A stretch of 38,510 nt of DNA. It comes from a virus. This document shows positions 15,695-24,116 of the stretch, one piece after another (positions within the stretch are counted from its first letter, which is position 1; each line of letters begins with the position of its first letter). The position numbers and the translations under genes were made by a program. Location: the IMG/VR virus record IMGVR_UViG_3300044727_000048, positions 1 through 38,510 of that record, one strand, 5' to 3'. The notes under the pieces are model-generated. The model was not told the origin of the DNA, ran no database searches, and worked only from the letters and a program-made list of their open reading frames with translations.

Positions 15695-17053
15695 ATGCCG
15701 GAAATCACGCTGCCGCATAACCAATGGGCTCCGCGCAGGCATCAGATGCCGCTTTGGCGCTATCTGCATGAGGGCGGCAAGCGCGCGGTGGCGATTTGGC
15801 ACAGGCGGGCCGGTAAGGACGAGGTGTCGCTACATCGCACCGCCGTGGCTGCAATGCAGCGTCCCGGAAATTATGTCCATTGCCTCCCGGAATATTTGCA
15901 AGGGCGCCGTGCAATTTGGACTGCGATCAATCCGCATACTGGCAAGCGGCGCATTGACGAGGCGTTTCCCTTTGCCATGAGAACACACACAAATGATGCG
16001 ACCATGTTCCTCCGACTGGCTAACGGTTCAACATGGTCTGTGATCGGCTCGGACCGTTACGATACGTCATTGGTTGGTACATCGGTGGCGGGTATTGTTT
16101 TCTCCGAATATGCCCTGGCTAATCCTAGCGCGTGGGCCTATGCGCGCCCTGTGCTAGAAGAAAATAACGGCTGGGCAATTTTTATTTCAACGCCACGCGG
16201 CAGAAATCACGCATATGAGATGTATAAGCATGCGGGAAAGACATCGGGATGGTTCAGCGAACTTCTCACGGTGCGCGATACCGGAATGCTATCGGAACAA
16301 CAACTAGCGGAAACGCTGGCAGAGTATCGGGCGCTCTATGGAGGCGACCATGGCGACGCCTTCTATAATCAGGAATTTTTTTGCGATTTCAGTGTGGCCT
16401 TGTTCGGTGCGTTTTTCGTCGGCGAAATGGCGCAGGTCCGGCGGGAAGGCCGTGTGATGGAAATCGAGCCCATTGCGGGGCAGCCCGTGCACACCGCCTG
16501 GGACATTGGGCACGATACTAGCATTTGGTGGTGGCAGGCGTGCGGCGGGCAACTCCTTTTGCTCGATCATTGGGCCTCATCGACTGCCGTTCTTGAGTTG
16601 TGCCGCGATGAGATTGTGCAGCGCGAAAAGGAGCGGGGGTGGACGCGCGGTTACGACTACGTGCCGCATGACGCCAAAGTAAAGGAGTGGGGGACCGGCC
16701 GGACCCGCGTCGAAACCATGCGCGCGCTTGGGCTCAATCCCGTATTGGTGCCCCTGGCAACCCTTGAGGACGGCATAAACGCTATTCACCGAACGCTGCC
16801 GTTATGCGTATTTCACCCACGGTGTGAGCTGAGGGGGCTTCCCGCACTTGAACAATATCGACGGCAGTGGGATGATGAGCGGAAGTGCTTCCAGGAATTT
16901 GCGGTTCATGACTGGACCTCGCATGATACCGATGCGTTTCGGTATATGGCACTCAGTTGGCGGCCCGCGCCGCTGATGGTGGCCAAGGACGCGGCGCCTC
17001 GGGGCTGGACGATCCTGCCGCCTGCCGAAGCGCGAAAAGGAATGAGGCTATGA
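15695..17053 (+). CDS. terL: Terminase large subunit
   Basis: The 452-aa packaging motor has a Walker A-like HRRAGKD (36-42), Walker B GIVFSEYA with SE at 137-138, and coupling motif STPRGRNH (165-172). The RNase-H-like nuclease has acidic residues D270 (AWDIGHDTS), D326 (VPHDAK) and D413 (HDTDAFRY). It cuts concatemeric DNA and pumps it into the prohead through the portal. It starts directly after the upstream stop, and its TGA overlaps the portal ATG (ATGA at 17050). Confidence 0.93.
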   Translation: MPEITLPHNQWAPRRHQMPLWRYLHEGGKRAVAIWHRRAGKDEVSLHRTAVAAMQRPGNYVHCLPEYLQGRRAIWTAINPHTGKRRIDEAFPFAMRTHTNDATMFLRLANGSTWSVIGSDRYDTSLVGTSVAGIVFSEYALANPSAWAYARPVLEENNGWAIFISTPRGRNHAYEMYKHAGKTSGWFSELLTVRDTGMLSEQQLAETLAEYRALYGGDHGDAFYNQEFFCDFSVALFGAFFVGEMAQVRREGRVMEIEPIAGQPVHTAWDIGHDTSIWWWQACGGQLLLLDHWASSTAVLELCRDEIVQREKERGWTRGYDYVPHDAKVKEWGTGRTRVETMRALGLNPVLVPLATLEDGINAIHRTLPLCVFHPRCELRGLPALEQYRRQWDDERKCFQEFAVHDWTSHDTDAFRYMALSWRPAPLMVAKDAAPRGWTILPPAEARKGMRL

Positions 17054-19353
17054 GCGATAAACCCGTGCCCGCCCCGACTGACGAGGACCTTCGCCACGAT
17101 GATCTGGAATACAATCCTGCTGCGGTCGCGGCAACCGAACCCCGAAGCGCAAAAGCATGGCTCAACTTACTAGAGGAAAGCGAGAAGGCATTTGACCGGT
17201 GGAACGACCATTGTGATCTGATCGACAAGCAATTTGCGAATTTGGAGAGATTGGCGAACGACAATGCGCGCGACAAAGAGTTCCAAATGTTTTGGGCGAA
17301 TTGCGAGGTTTTGAAACCTTCGATTTATGCGAAGGCGCCGGTCCCGATAGTCACGCCAAAATTCAAGGATAGGCGGCCGATTTATCAGGCGGCCAGTGAA
17401 GTTTTGGAGCGTGTGGCAGTTGTGTCATTCGATCTGACTTCCATTAACGATCTGATGATGCAAGTGCGGGACGATCTTGCAATCTGTTGCCGCGGTGTGG
17501 CGTGGTGCCGCTATGAGAGCGGCGGCGGAAAGAGCCACTATGACACCGAACGCGTCTGCGTTGATTTCAAGCATAGGCGAGATTTTCTTCATTCGCTTAG
17601 CCGCTCTTGGCCGGAAGTGACATGGGTGGCGGGCGCGAGCTATTTGACCAGGGCGGAGGCGAAAGAGCGTTTCTTCAAAACTTCAAAGGACGAATATTCG
17701 ACGGCCGAATATAGTGTAGACAAGGACGCTAAAGAAGTTGGCGGCGCTGACGAGCGCGAGCGGGCGAAGTTCTGGGAAGTCTGGGACAAAAGCAATCGTC
17801 GTGTGGTGTGGGTCGCGAAAGGGTGTGAAAACATTTTGGACGAAGCCGACCCGCACCTTGATGTGCAGGGTTTCTTTCCCTGCCCGAAGCCGGCCTACGG
17901 GACGCGCCAGCGCAACTCATTAGTTCCAGTCCCGGACGTGCTGCAGTATAAAGACCAGTTGGAGGAAGTTAATCTTCTAACGGGCAGAATTCATGCGCTT
18001 TCCGACGCGCTTGAGCTGAAAGGTTTCTATCCATCTGGCGGCGGTGAGCTTGCCGATGCGATCCAAACGGCAATTAAAATCAAAACGGGCGGGCGCGTGC
18101 TAATTCCGATTGCCAACTGGGCGGCATTCGGCGGGACGAAAGATGTGATTATTTGGTTGCCTATTGAGAAAGTCGCGGAGACAATCACGGCGCTTGTGGT
18201 GCTGCGAAAACAGGTGATTGAGGACATTTATCAGATCATGGGCTTGAGCGACATTATGCGCGGCGCCACAGACCCGCAGGAAACTCTCGGCGCGCAACAG
18301 CTCAAGACGGAGTACGGATCGAGCCGCGTGCGGGATAAACAATTTGAGCTGATTAGGGTAGCGCGGGATTTGGTCGGGATCACAAGCGATATTGTGTGCG
18401 AAAATTTCGCTTCAGATACAATCATCGAAATGTCGCAAACACAATTGCCCACGGAGGCAATGCAGGGCAAGGCGCTCGCTCATCTAACGCAGCAACTCGG
18501 CGTAACAGTCCAGAAAATTCAGCAGGCCGTGAAGTCCCCGCAGGCACAGCAATTGCAACAGCAGAACCCAGATGAGGCTAACCAGATGATGCAACAGGCT
18601 CAATTGCAGGTGCAACAGTTGCAGGATCAGATTGACAAGATACGGGAAAGGCCGACCATCGAGCAAGTGCTTAAGTTTTTGCGGGATAAAAGATCGCGCG
18701 CATTCATCCTCGACATTGAGACGGACAGTACAATTCTTGCTGATGAGAATGCGGAGAAGCAACGGCGAACCGAGTTTTCGAATATGCTTGGGACGCTCCT
18801 GCCGCAACTTGCGGCAATGATTGCAGCCGAACCACAGTCCGCCGAGTTCTGCGGGGAGTTCCTGAAATTCTGCGTTGCGCCCTTCCGGGCCGGGCGCTCG
18901 CTCGACGGCGCGATTGATGGGCTTGTCGAGCAGATGAAGGCCAAGGGCGCAGGCCCGCGCGGCGATGATCCGACCACGGCGACGAATAAGACGGCGCTTC
19001 AAATCGAGCAGCTCAAGCAACAGCGCCAGGCGGAAAAGGACAAGGCGGATAATAAAATGAAACAGCAAGAGTTGGCGATGAGGGATAGGCATGAAGTAAT
19101 GAAAATCCAGAGTGCAGAAAACCTCAAGCAAATGGAATTGCAACAGCGCAATCGGGATGATGCCGCCAAGGCGGCAAGGACGAACCAAGAGGCCATGGCA
19201 GAGGGCGAAGCCCACCAAATGGATATGGTCCGCAAACAAGCCGATATTCAGAACGAGCGCGAGAAGGCAGCAATGCAACGGTCGGCCGAATATACGCGGA
19301 ACATGGAACGCGTACAGCGAGCGCGTATGCCGCCACCGAAAGGGCTAACCTGA
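17050..19353 (+). CDS. Portal protein
   Basis: The protein has 767 aa, in the size range of podovirus (P22-like) portals. The start at 17050 is set by the overlap with TerL. The core includes FWANCEVLKPSIYAKAPVPI, an acidic middle and EDIYQIMGLSDIMRGATDP followed by ETLGAQQLKTEYGSSRVRD, which is typical of portals of this group. Residues about 490-560 and 650-760 are long Gln/Lys-rich helices, fitting the barrel and crown. It forms the dodecameric DNA channel at one capsid vertex. Its TGA overlaps the next ATG (TGATG). Confidence 0.9.
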   Translation: MSDKPVPAPTDEDLRHDDLEYNPAAVAATEPRSAKAWLNLLEESEKAFDRWNDHCDLIDKQFANLERLANDNARDKEFQMFWANCEVLKPSIYAKAPVPIVTPKFKDRRPIYQAASEVLERVAVVSFDLTSINDLMMQVRDDLAICCRGVAWCRYESGGGKSHYDTERVCVDFKHRRDFLHSLSRSWPEVTWVAGASYLTRAEAKERFFKTSKDEYSTAEYSVDKDAKEVGGADERERAKFWEVWDKSNRRVVWVAKGCENILDEADPHLDVQGFFPCPKPAYGTRQRNSLVPVPDVLQYKDQLEEVNLLTGRIHALSDALELKGFYPSGGGELADAIQTAIKIKTGGRVLIPIANWAAFGGTKDVIIWLPIEKVAETITALVVLRKQVIEDIYQIMGLSDIMRGATDPQETLGAQQLKTEYGSSRVRDKQFELIRVARDLVGITSDIVCENFASDTIIEMSQTQLPTEAMQGKALAHLTQQLGVTVQKIQQAVKSPQAQQLQQQNPDEANQMMQQAQLQVQQLQDQIDKIRERPTIEQVLKFLRDKRSRAFILDIETDSTILADENAEKQRRTEFSNMLGTLLPQLAAMIAAEPQSAEFCGEFLKFCVAPFRAGRSLDGAIDGLVEQMKAKGAGPRGDDPTTATNKTALQIEQLKQQRQAEKDKADNKMKQQELAMRDRHEVMKIQSAENLKQMELQQRNRDDAAKAARTNQEAMAEGEAHQMDMVRKQADIQNEREKAAMQRSAEYTRNMERVQRARMPPPKGLT

Positions 19354-19457
19354 TGCCGTTATTCTCGCAGGGCGATGGGTTTGTATGTGCGATCTGCGGC
19401 AAGGTGTCTCTTTATCCCATAACCCTATGCCTTCCCGTTGCGATGGATAAAAAATGA
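19353..19457 (+). CDS. Coupled 34-aa CxxC mini-protein
   Basis: The ATG overlaps the portal stop (TGATG at 19351-19355) and the stop overlaps the next ATG (ATGA at 19454). The product MPLFSQGDGFVCAICGKVSL continues YPITLCLPVAMDKK; it has one CxxC pair and a third Cys. Overlaps on both sides suggest real, coupled translation. A metal- or disulphide-linked accessory role is speculative. Confidence 0.6.
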   Translation: MPLFSQGDGFVCAICGKVSLYPITLCLPVAMDKK

Positions 19458-20926
19458 ACCTGCTAGGCTCTGCCAATTATGACCCGGCCGTTGCGGTGGT
19501 CAAGGCGACTTCGGCCTTGTTGGCAATGACCGCGGTTGATACGACTAACTTGCGCCTGGCGATTACGGTTCCGGCGCACGGCAAGGTGTTGTTCCGTCTC
19601 AAGTGCGCGATAACGGGCGCCACCACGCTGCCGGCCATTCTGCTCGGCGTCATGAACGGTGCGACGGTGCTCGGGCGGCAGGTGCCCACGCAATTCATCG
19701 GCACGGCGAGCGCGGCCACGCAGAACGCGCTCGCCGTTGCGGAGTTTGTCGCGACCGGCCTTACGCCCGGCGCGATGAACGTTGACGCGGCCTACGCGGT
19801 GCAGGTCATTGTTGCTGTGACAAATATCAAATATGGCGGTCCTAACACCAATGCGGGCGCGAACGCTTGGGGCGGCTTCGTATTTGAAGCGTGGGACCCG
19901 GTACAGCCGACCAACTTCGGCGTCCTATCCATCGACGCCAGCGGCCGCGTCGATGTGGGCAAGGTAACGGGCACGGCGCAAACGGCGCGCGACCTCGGCG
20001 CCAGTGTGTTGCTATCGGCCGGAACGGGAGCGGGACAACTCGATTTCACCGCAGGGATAGTCAAGGCCAATGTGACGCAATTGCTCGGAACCGCTTGGCT
20101 GGCCCCGGCCGTGGCCGGAACACCGGACGTGAATACTAAGCAGGTAGGGGGTACGGCGCAGACCGCGCGCGACCTCGGGGCCCAGCTTGATGCCGCGGTG
20201 TCGAGCCGCATGGCTACCTACACGCAACCGACCGGCTTCCTGGCGGCGACATTTCCCGCGGGGACGATCGCCAACACGACCAACATCACGGCCGGGACGA
20301 TCGCGACCGTGACCAACTTGACGAACGCCCCGACCGCGGGCGATCTGACGGCCACCATGAAAACATCCGTGACGACGGCGGCGACGGCGGCGACCCCTAC
20401 CGTCACCTTGGCCGGCGCCGCGGTGCAGGCCATTTGGGACGCGCTCACGACTGCGCTCACGACGGTAGGCAGCATCGGCAAGAGGCTTGCCGACAGCATT
20501 GACGCTACGGTTTCGAGCCGACTGCCAACCGCATCCTATGTTGCGCCGCTCACAGCGGCCGGAACTCGCACTGCGGTTGGGCTTGCCACCGCAAACCTCG
20601 ACACGCAATTGTCATTGATTGACCTTGACGTGCTGACACGCTCGACCTACGCGGGCGGGGATACGGCGGGCACGACTACCTTGCTAACGCGGGTTCCGGG
20701 CATCGTGCAGCCGCAGACCGGGGACAGCTACGCCAGGCTAGGCGCTCCGACAGGTGCCTCGCATGCGGCCGACGTGGCGGCCGTGAAATCGGACAGCGCG
20801 GCAATCAAGTTGCAAACGGACAAGCTGCTATTCAACGGTGTGAGCCAAATTGCCGCTGATATCAAGGCGGTTGTCGGGATGCCGGTATCTGGCGCCGGAA
20901 CGCTTGCGAACCCGTGGGGGCCGTAG
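19454..20926 (+). CDS. Structural protein, Ala/Thr/Gly-rich
   Basis: The 490-aa protein has an N-terminal domain (about 1-160) that looks like a beta-sandwich, with FVFEAWDPV at its end. Modular Thr/Ala-rich repeats follow: TGTAQTARDLGA and GGTAQTARDLGA, AGTIANTTNITAGTIATVTN, then DSYARLGAPTGASHAADVAA. These GTAQT and ARLGAP modules recur in phage structural proteins. It is likely a capsid-decoration, tail or fibre component; the exact place is unknown. The position after portal is unusual for a fibre. Confidence 0.65.
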   Translation: MNLLGSANYDPAVAVVKATSALLAMTAVDTTNLRLAITVPAHGKVLFRLKCAITGATTLPAILLGVMNGATVLGRQVPTQFIGTASAATQNALAVAEFVATGLTPGAMNVDAAYAVQVIVAVTNIKYGGPNTNAGANAWGGFVFEAWDPVQPTNFGVLSIDASGRVDVGKVTGTAQTARDLGASVLLSAGTGAGQLDFTAGIVKANVTQLLGTAWLAPAVAGTPDVNTKQVGGTAQTARDLGAQLDAAVSSRMATYTQPTGFLAATFPAGTIANTTNITAGTIATVTNLTNAPTAGDLTATMKTSVTTAATAATPTVTLAGAAVQAIWDALTTALTTVGSIGKRLADSIDATVSSRLPTASYVAPLTAAGTRTAVGLATANLDTQLSLIDLDVLTRSTYAGGDTAGTTTLLTRVPGIVQPQTGDSYARLGAPTGASHAADVAAVKSDSAAIKLQTDKLLFNGVSQIAADIKAVVGMPVSGAGTLANPWGP

Positions 20927-21163
20927 GTGGCTGACACGCATTGGGGCATAGCTTGGGGTGTAGCATGGGGGCACAGTTGGGATATCCCGGCCCCGCCGCC
21001 GCCGCCGGAGTATGGTATTAAATTAGTACGCGGGATAGTACGGACCCGGCGCCCGAGCATTCGATGGACAAGGAGGGATGATGATAGTCGATCTGGCAGC
21101 GCGTGGATTACGCGGGGATTATCTCATGTCGGATGGCGGACTGAACCCGAGGCCTACAGATAA
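20927..21163 (+). CDS. Trp-rich small protein overlapping the tailspike start
   Basis: A GTG directly after the upstream TAG opens a 78-aa frame starting MADTHWGIAWGVAWGHSWDI, then a Pro run and a basic tail. Repeated AWG modules occur at the ends of some phage structural proteins. The last 86 bases overlap the tailspike gene in another frame, so the true product may be shorter or this may be a displaced C-terminal module. Confidence 0.4.
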   Translation: MADTHWGIAWGVAWGHSWDIPAPPPPPEYGIKLVRGIVRTRRPSIRWTRRDDDSRSGSAWITRGLSHVGWRTEPEAYR

Positions 21164-21950
21164 TTTCTATGCATGGTCTGCCCTCGTAGCAGAAGCCGAA
21201 GTGGGCGACGAATGGAAATTACCATGGGCACTTGAAAAAGGGCACTATGCTTTCGGCGGTCCTATTATTCTGCCTCGCGGTGTGGCGATTGTCGGTGAAG
21301 GCGGCATGCGCGCCTCCCTGGTCCGAAATTATCAGGGCAACGGCGAGACATTCCTAGACCTTTCACCCTATGCGCGAATTGAGAATATAGCTATTCAGTC
21401 TGGCAAGCAACTCGCCCCTAGCGGGGTTGCAATTGGCGGGGTCGCGACAAATGCCGATAATGCGCCAATGCAAAACCGATTGCGTAATGTGATGATTTCG
21501 GCATTCGGCACTGGCCCGCAATGGTTCGGTGGGTTGAACCTCGACGCGATCAACGGTGCTCCGCAATATGGAGCGCGTGATATTGTTGTAGATGACCTGA
21601 TCGTGGCGCGGTGCGCTGGATATTGCGTGCGAATGGCGGCGGTGAACGCGAGCAGGTTCAGCAATATGGCAATGGTCGGAGAAACAGAGCAGGGCGAAGT
21701 GTGGTTTACGGGGTCGGAGAACAACCCAAACAACGGCGTTTATTGGAGCGGTGCAAGCGCGGGCAAAATCTGGTGCGAGAATGTGCACTCCGCGAAATTT
21801 GATGTGAGCGGCATTGGTCAGGTCGCAATCAATGACAATTGCGTGGGTGTCACGATTTCTGCGGCCAGCTACAGCGCGGAGCCGCTTTTTGTGCGCGGCC
21901 ATGGTAATTTCGTTTATGCGGAGGGGCGGGAGTGGAAATCGCCACCATAG
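21078..21950 (+). CDS. Beta-helix (pectate-lyase-like) tailspike candidate
   Basis: In this 290-aa protein, a short head (FYAWSALVAEAEVGDEWKLP) leads into GGPIILPRGVAIVGEGGMRA, a classic entry to right-handed beta-helix spikes. Repeated short strands follow: IENIAIQSG, RNVMISAF, RDIVVDDLIV, SRFSNMAMVG, WCENVHSAKFDVSGIG. Such proteins trimerise and bind or degrade surface polysaccharide. AAGGAGG precedes two ATGs (21078 and 21081); the second has better spacing. No catalytic residues can be assigned from sequence alone. Confidence 0.7.
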   Translation: MMIVDLAARGLRGDYLMSDGGLNPRPTDNFYAWSALVAEAEVGDEWKLPWALEKGHYAFGGPIILPRGVAIVGEGGMRASLVRNYQGNGETFLDLSPYARIENIAIQSGKQLAPSGVAIGGVATNADNAPMQNRLRNVMISAFGTGPQWFGGLNLDAINGAPQYGARDIVVDDLIVARCAGYCVRMAAVNASRFSNMAMVGETEQGEVWFTGSENNPNNGVYWSGASAGKIWCENVHSAKFDVSGIGQVAINDNCVGVTISAASYSAEPLFVRGHGNFVYAEGREWKSPP

Positions 21951-21959
21951 GAGGCGTCA

Positions 21960-22379
21960 ATGGGAATAATCTTGAGTTGGCCAACTATATTCGCAAATGT
22001 CAGAGCGATAGTGCCAATTTGGCTAACCATATCTGCAAATGTCAGCGCCAACGCGCGCGAACTTTATCCCGGCCAGTATGCGCAAGCGCCTCCGGATCAG
22101 CGGCGATGGTTCAACGAGCAGATATCGCCCAAGACTGGGGATGGCTGTTGTTCTCAAGCGGACGGGGAGTTTGTGCAGGAGGATATTCGTATCGGGAGGG
22201 ATGGTACCTCCCATTATTTTGCGAGCGGCAAATTTTCGGAGGGGGAGTGGATTGAGGTTCCGAATGACGTAATATTGCCGGTTCCTAATTGGCACGGGAA
22301 GCCTGTTGTGTGGTGGGTTTTCGATGCCGATATTGGCGTGCTGGAGATACGGTGTTATAGTCCCGGAGCGGGCTTGTAA
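21960..22379 (+). CDS. Probable exported conserved protein
   Basis: The ATG follows a consensus AGGAGG. The hydrophobic N-terminus (MGIILSWPTIFANVRAIVPI then WLTISANVSANA) may act as a signal sequence, followed by ARELYPGQYAQAPPDQRRWF, SPKTGDGCCSQADG, an acidic region and LEIRCYSPGAG. The CC and C pattern and the ARELYPGQYA start resemble small secreted rhizobial proteins of unknown function. The N-terminal coding region is built of a DNA repeat that recurs at 22386-22475. Confidence 0.6.
   Translation: MGIILSWPTIFANVRAIVPIWLTISANVSANARELYPGQYAQAPPDQRRWFNEQISPKTGDGCCSQADGEFVQEDIRIGRDGTSHYFASGKFSEGEWIEVPNDVILPVPNWHGKPVVWWVFDADIGVLEIRCYSPGAGL
21974..22048 (+). repeat. Direct repeat, copy 1 (partner 22386-22475)
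   Basis: A unit with the core TTGGCYAACYATAT plus GCAAATGTCAG occurs twice in tandem here and again near 22386. 21974-21998 is identical to 22386-22410. In copy 1 it encodes the hydrophobic N-terminus of the 21960 gene. Confidence 0.85.
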
Positions 22380-22385
22380 AGAGCG

Positions 22386-22475
22386 GAGTTGGCCAACTAT
22401 ATTCGCAAATCTCAGAACTATGCAAATGTCAGAGCGATAGTCCTGATTTGGCTAACCACATTCTCAAATGTCAGA
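22386..22475 (+). repeat. Direct repeat, copy 2, with an extra inserted stretch
   Basis: After an identical 25-base start this copy carries an additional CTCAGAACTATGCAAAT before resuming GTCAGAGCGATAGT, then a degenerate second unit ending CAAATGTCAG. It lies between two genes and is open but probably not translated. Confidence 0.8.
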
Positions 22476-22487
22476 AGGGAGGGCGGG

Positions 22488-22586
22488 ATGAGCAGGGCGG
22501 CAGCGTGGGCGATTGTGCTCTTCGTGGTCCTGGCGCACGTGGCGTTTTTGATTGTCAGCATATGGGTACGGTTTGTAATACTCTGA
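22488..22586 (+). CDS. 32-aa single-TM peptide
   Basis: The ATG has an AGGGAGGGCGGG site. MSRAAAWAIVLFVVLAHVAF and the following residues to the end form one long hydrophobic segment. Such tiny membrane peptides are frequent in phages and could modulate lysis or the host envelope; nothing specific can be said. Confidence 0.4.
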   Translation: MSRAAAWAIVLFVVLAHVAFLIVSIWVRFVIL

Positions 22587-22654
22587 AACAAATCGTGATT
22601 AGACTTTCTCGATTTCCGGGCCCATAAAGAGACATCAGAAACGGGAGATACCAA

Positions 22655-23035
22655 ATGAACTCGATCGAAATAAATGCCTGGCAGAAAAACCCCAGCATCG
22701 CGGCTATCGTCAAGGCCACCTTTCCGGACTACAGGCGTAAGAAAGTCTGGCTGCGCGCGGCCGACACCATCACTTTCTATGACTTGAATTGGTCTGGCGG
22801 GACGCGCTCCGAATACCGCGCTTGCACGACCGATGGTCAATCCGCCGGTTCAATGGCCAAGTATCACACCTACGCTCCGTGGGACGCGCGGCAAGTTGAG
22901 GGGCAGAGCGTTCCTATTCCCGCGGGAATGATCGTGGTCCGTGGTGGAGATTTTTGCGGCAAGCAGGCGACCCTTTGCTTTCACGTCAACCCGGCGGATA
23001 TGCCAAAATACCTAGCAGCCATTTCCGCAAAATAG
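22655..23035 (+). CDS. Conserved phage hypothetical (126 aa)
   Basis: The product begins MNSIEINAWQKNPSIAAIVK and contains TFYDLNWSGGTRSEYRACTT, then VEGQSVPIPAGMIVVRGGDF with CGKQATLCFHVNPADMPKYL. I recognise it as a family recurring in alphaproteobacterial phages and prophages, function unknown; compact beta structure is likely. The start is preceded by CGGGAGATACCAA, a leader form shared with the next genes. Confidence 0.75.
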   Translation: MNSIEINAWQKNPSIAAIVKATFPDYRRKKVWLRAADTITFYDLNWSGGTRSEYRACTTDGQSAGSMAKYHTYAPWDARQVEGQSVPIPAGMIVVRGGDFCGKQATLCFHVNPADMPKYLAAISAK

Positions 23036-23070
23036 GGCGCCTCACCTACTGAACCAACGGGAGAAACCAA

Positions 23071-23313
23071 ATGGCCGCCACTCAGTATACCAGCGAAGCG
23101 AGCCTCGGATATGCAAATCCTGATGACAAACCGCCATTTCTCTTTTCGTCCAATTCGTACTACGCGTGGTGTATTGGGCGGTGGCTACGACGGACGCACC
23201 GATCTGCACCGCGCGACGTGCGCGCTAGTCGGGGCTACACTTTCCATGTCAACGATATGAAAGTTCAGCTTAACGACATTCAGGGTTGCACCGAAGTCGA
23301 GCGGATAGCCTAG
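23071..23313 (+). CDS. Conserved phage hypothetical (80 aa)
   Basis: The start is preceded by CGGGAGAAACCAA. Its core, SNSYYAWCIGRWLRRTHRSA then PRDVRASRGYTFHVNDM, resembles short hypothetical phage proteins. No known motif is present; it lies in a run of small same-strand genes with similar leaders. Confidence 0.65.
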   Translation: MAATQYTSEASLGYANPDDKPPFLFSSNSYYAWCIGRWLRRTHRSAPRDVRASRGYTFHVNDMKVQLNDIQGCTEVERIA

Positions 23314-23339
23314 CCCCACCTAACCCGGAGGACGAACCA

Positions 23340-23705
23340 ATGATGCAAGCTATCACCACGCAACACTATGGCCCACCGACTAGTCACCATCTTAATTTTG
23401 CAGCCGAACTATTGCGCTCCCACGGCTATCGGGTTAGCAATAGCAAGCCGGCCAAGTCGAAGGAAGCCGCGCCGTGGCTTAATTGCCTCGGATTGCCAAT
23501 GTCACCCAGCTACGACCCGAACTATAAAATGAAATATCACACTCCGCCGCTCAAGCGGCAGCAGAATGTAGGCCCCGGTATCAGCCCGGAGAGGTGGGCG
23601 GAAATGTGCAGCGAGGCTCGGGAAAATCTGGCCGGCATCGTGGCCGATCCGACAACCGAGCCCCACGCTGACAAAGCTACTGTCGAGCGGAGGGTGGAAC
23701 AATGA
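23340..23705 (+). CDS. Hypothetical protein (121 aa) with a transplanted 3' end
   Basis: ATG 23340 (MMQAITTQHYGPPTSHHLNF) follows CGGAGGACGAACC. Function is unknown. The last codons (ATVERRVEQ) lie in 23677-23711, an exact inverted copy of 28694-28728 inside another gene, so the C-terminus may be recently acquired. The ribosome site and start (23324-23343) are themselves copied in inverted form at 24583-24602. Confidence 0.6.
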   Translation: MMQAITTQHYGPPTSHHLNFAAELLRSHGYRVSNSKPAKSKEAAPWLNCLGLPMSPSYDPNYKMKYHTPPLKRQQNVGPGISPERWAEMCSEARENLAGIVADPTTEPHADKATVERRVEQ

Positions 23706-23711
23706 AGCCTG
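23677..23711. repeat. 35-nt inverted repeat with 28694-28728
   Basis: Exact reverse complement of 28694-28728, about 5 kb away. At 28.7 kb the segment encodes ASLFHPPLDS of an intact protein; here it forms the end of gene 23340 and the start of a 21-codon frame. Confidence 0.95.
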
Positions 23712-23767
23712 GGACACTCGTCACCGACCGCTCAGACAGCAGCCTTCTGGAATGGCCGGGAGCGTAA
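23702..23767 (+). CDS. Possible 21-aa peptide
   Basis: The ATG overlaps the previous stop (ATGA) with GGAGGGTGG just upstream. The frame MKPGTLVTDRSDSSLLEWPG ends two codons later. It is composed largely of two repeat segments (23677-23711 and 23731-23760), so its protein may be accidental; the ribosome site is good. Confidence 0.3.
   Translation: MKPGTLVTDRSDSSLLEWPGA
23731..23760. repeat. 30-nt segment, inverted copy at 24604-24633
   Basis: Exact 30-base reverse-complement match; bases on both sides do not match. This is one of the four pieces making up the composite block 24583-24699. Confidence 0.95.
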
Positions 23768-23772
23768 ATAGA

Positions 23773-23786
23773 ATACCGCGCGGTAT
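23773..23786. promoter_or_regulatory. 14-bp perfect palindrome
   Basis: ATACCGCGCGGTAT lies in the gap between small genes. It could be an operator or restriction/methylation target; nothing else supports a role. Confidence 0.35.
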
Positions 23787-23903
23787 GCGACTAGCCTACG
23801 GTTGCTATGCCGACAAATTCCAATAGCTTCGCCATGAGACCGCACGTGCGTTTCAATACTGGCGGGGCCGCGGTGCAAACATCTAACCGGAGGATGAGAC
23901 AAA

Positions 23904-24116
23904 ATGGTGGACGGGAAACTAATGGCCAACAATTTGGCTCGTATCAACAGTGCTTCCAGGCGTATGATTATGCGGTTCCTTTACATGGTACGCAGTCGGG
24001 AGAACACCAAGAGATTGCGCAGTAAGGCCCGCATGCGGGCAATAGTTACGGCGGATGATCTGGTGGGCCTAGACCTCAATCGTGCGGAGCGTGACGCTGC
24101 GGAGCGGAACCGATGA
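23904..24116 (+). CDS. Small basic hypothetical (70 aa)
   Basis: ATG 23904 has a CCGGAGGATGAGACAAA leader. The product is very basic in the middle (INSASRRMIMRFLYMVRSRE then NTKRLRSKARMRA) and acidic later; it may bind nucleic acid but no fold is evident. The competing frame 23807-24025 lacks a ribosome site. Its stop overlaps the following ATG. Confidence 0.55.
   Translation: MVDGKLMANNLARINSASRRMIMRFLYMVRSRENTKRLRSKARMRAIVTADDLVGLDLNRAERDAAERNR

Noticed and set aside
18484-19278. Long antisense open frame (264 codons) opposite the portal gene
   Set aside because: Shadow of a GC-rich coding strand; Leu/Ile/Arg-rich composition mirrors Gln/Lys codons of the portal C-terminus, and there is no ribosome site.
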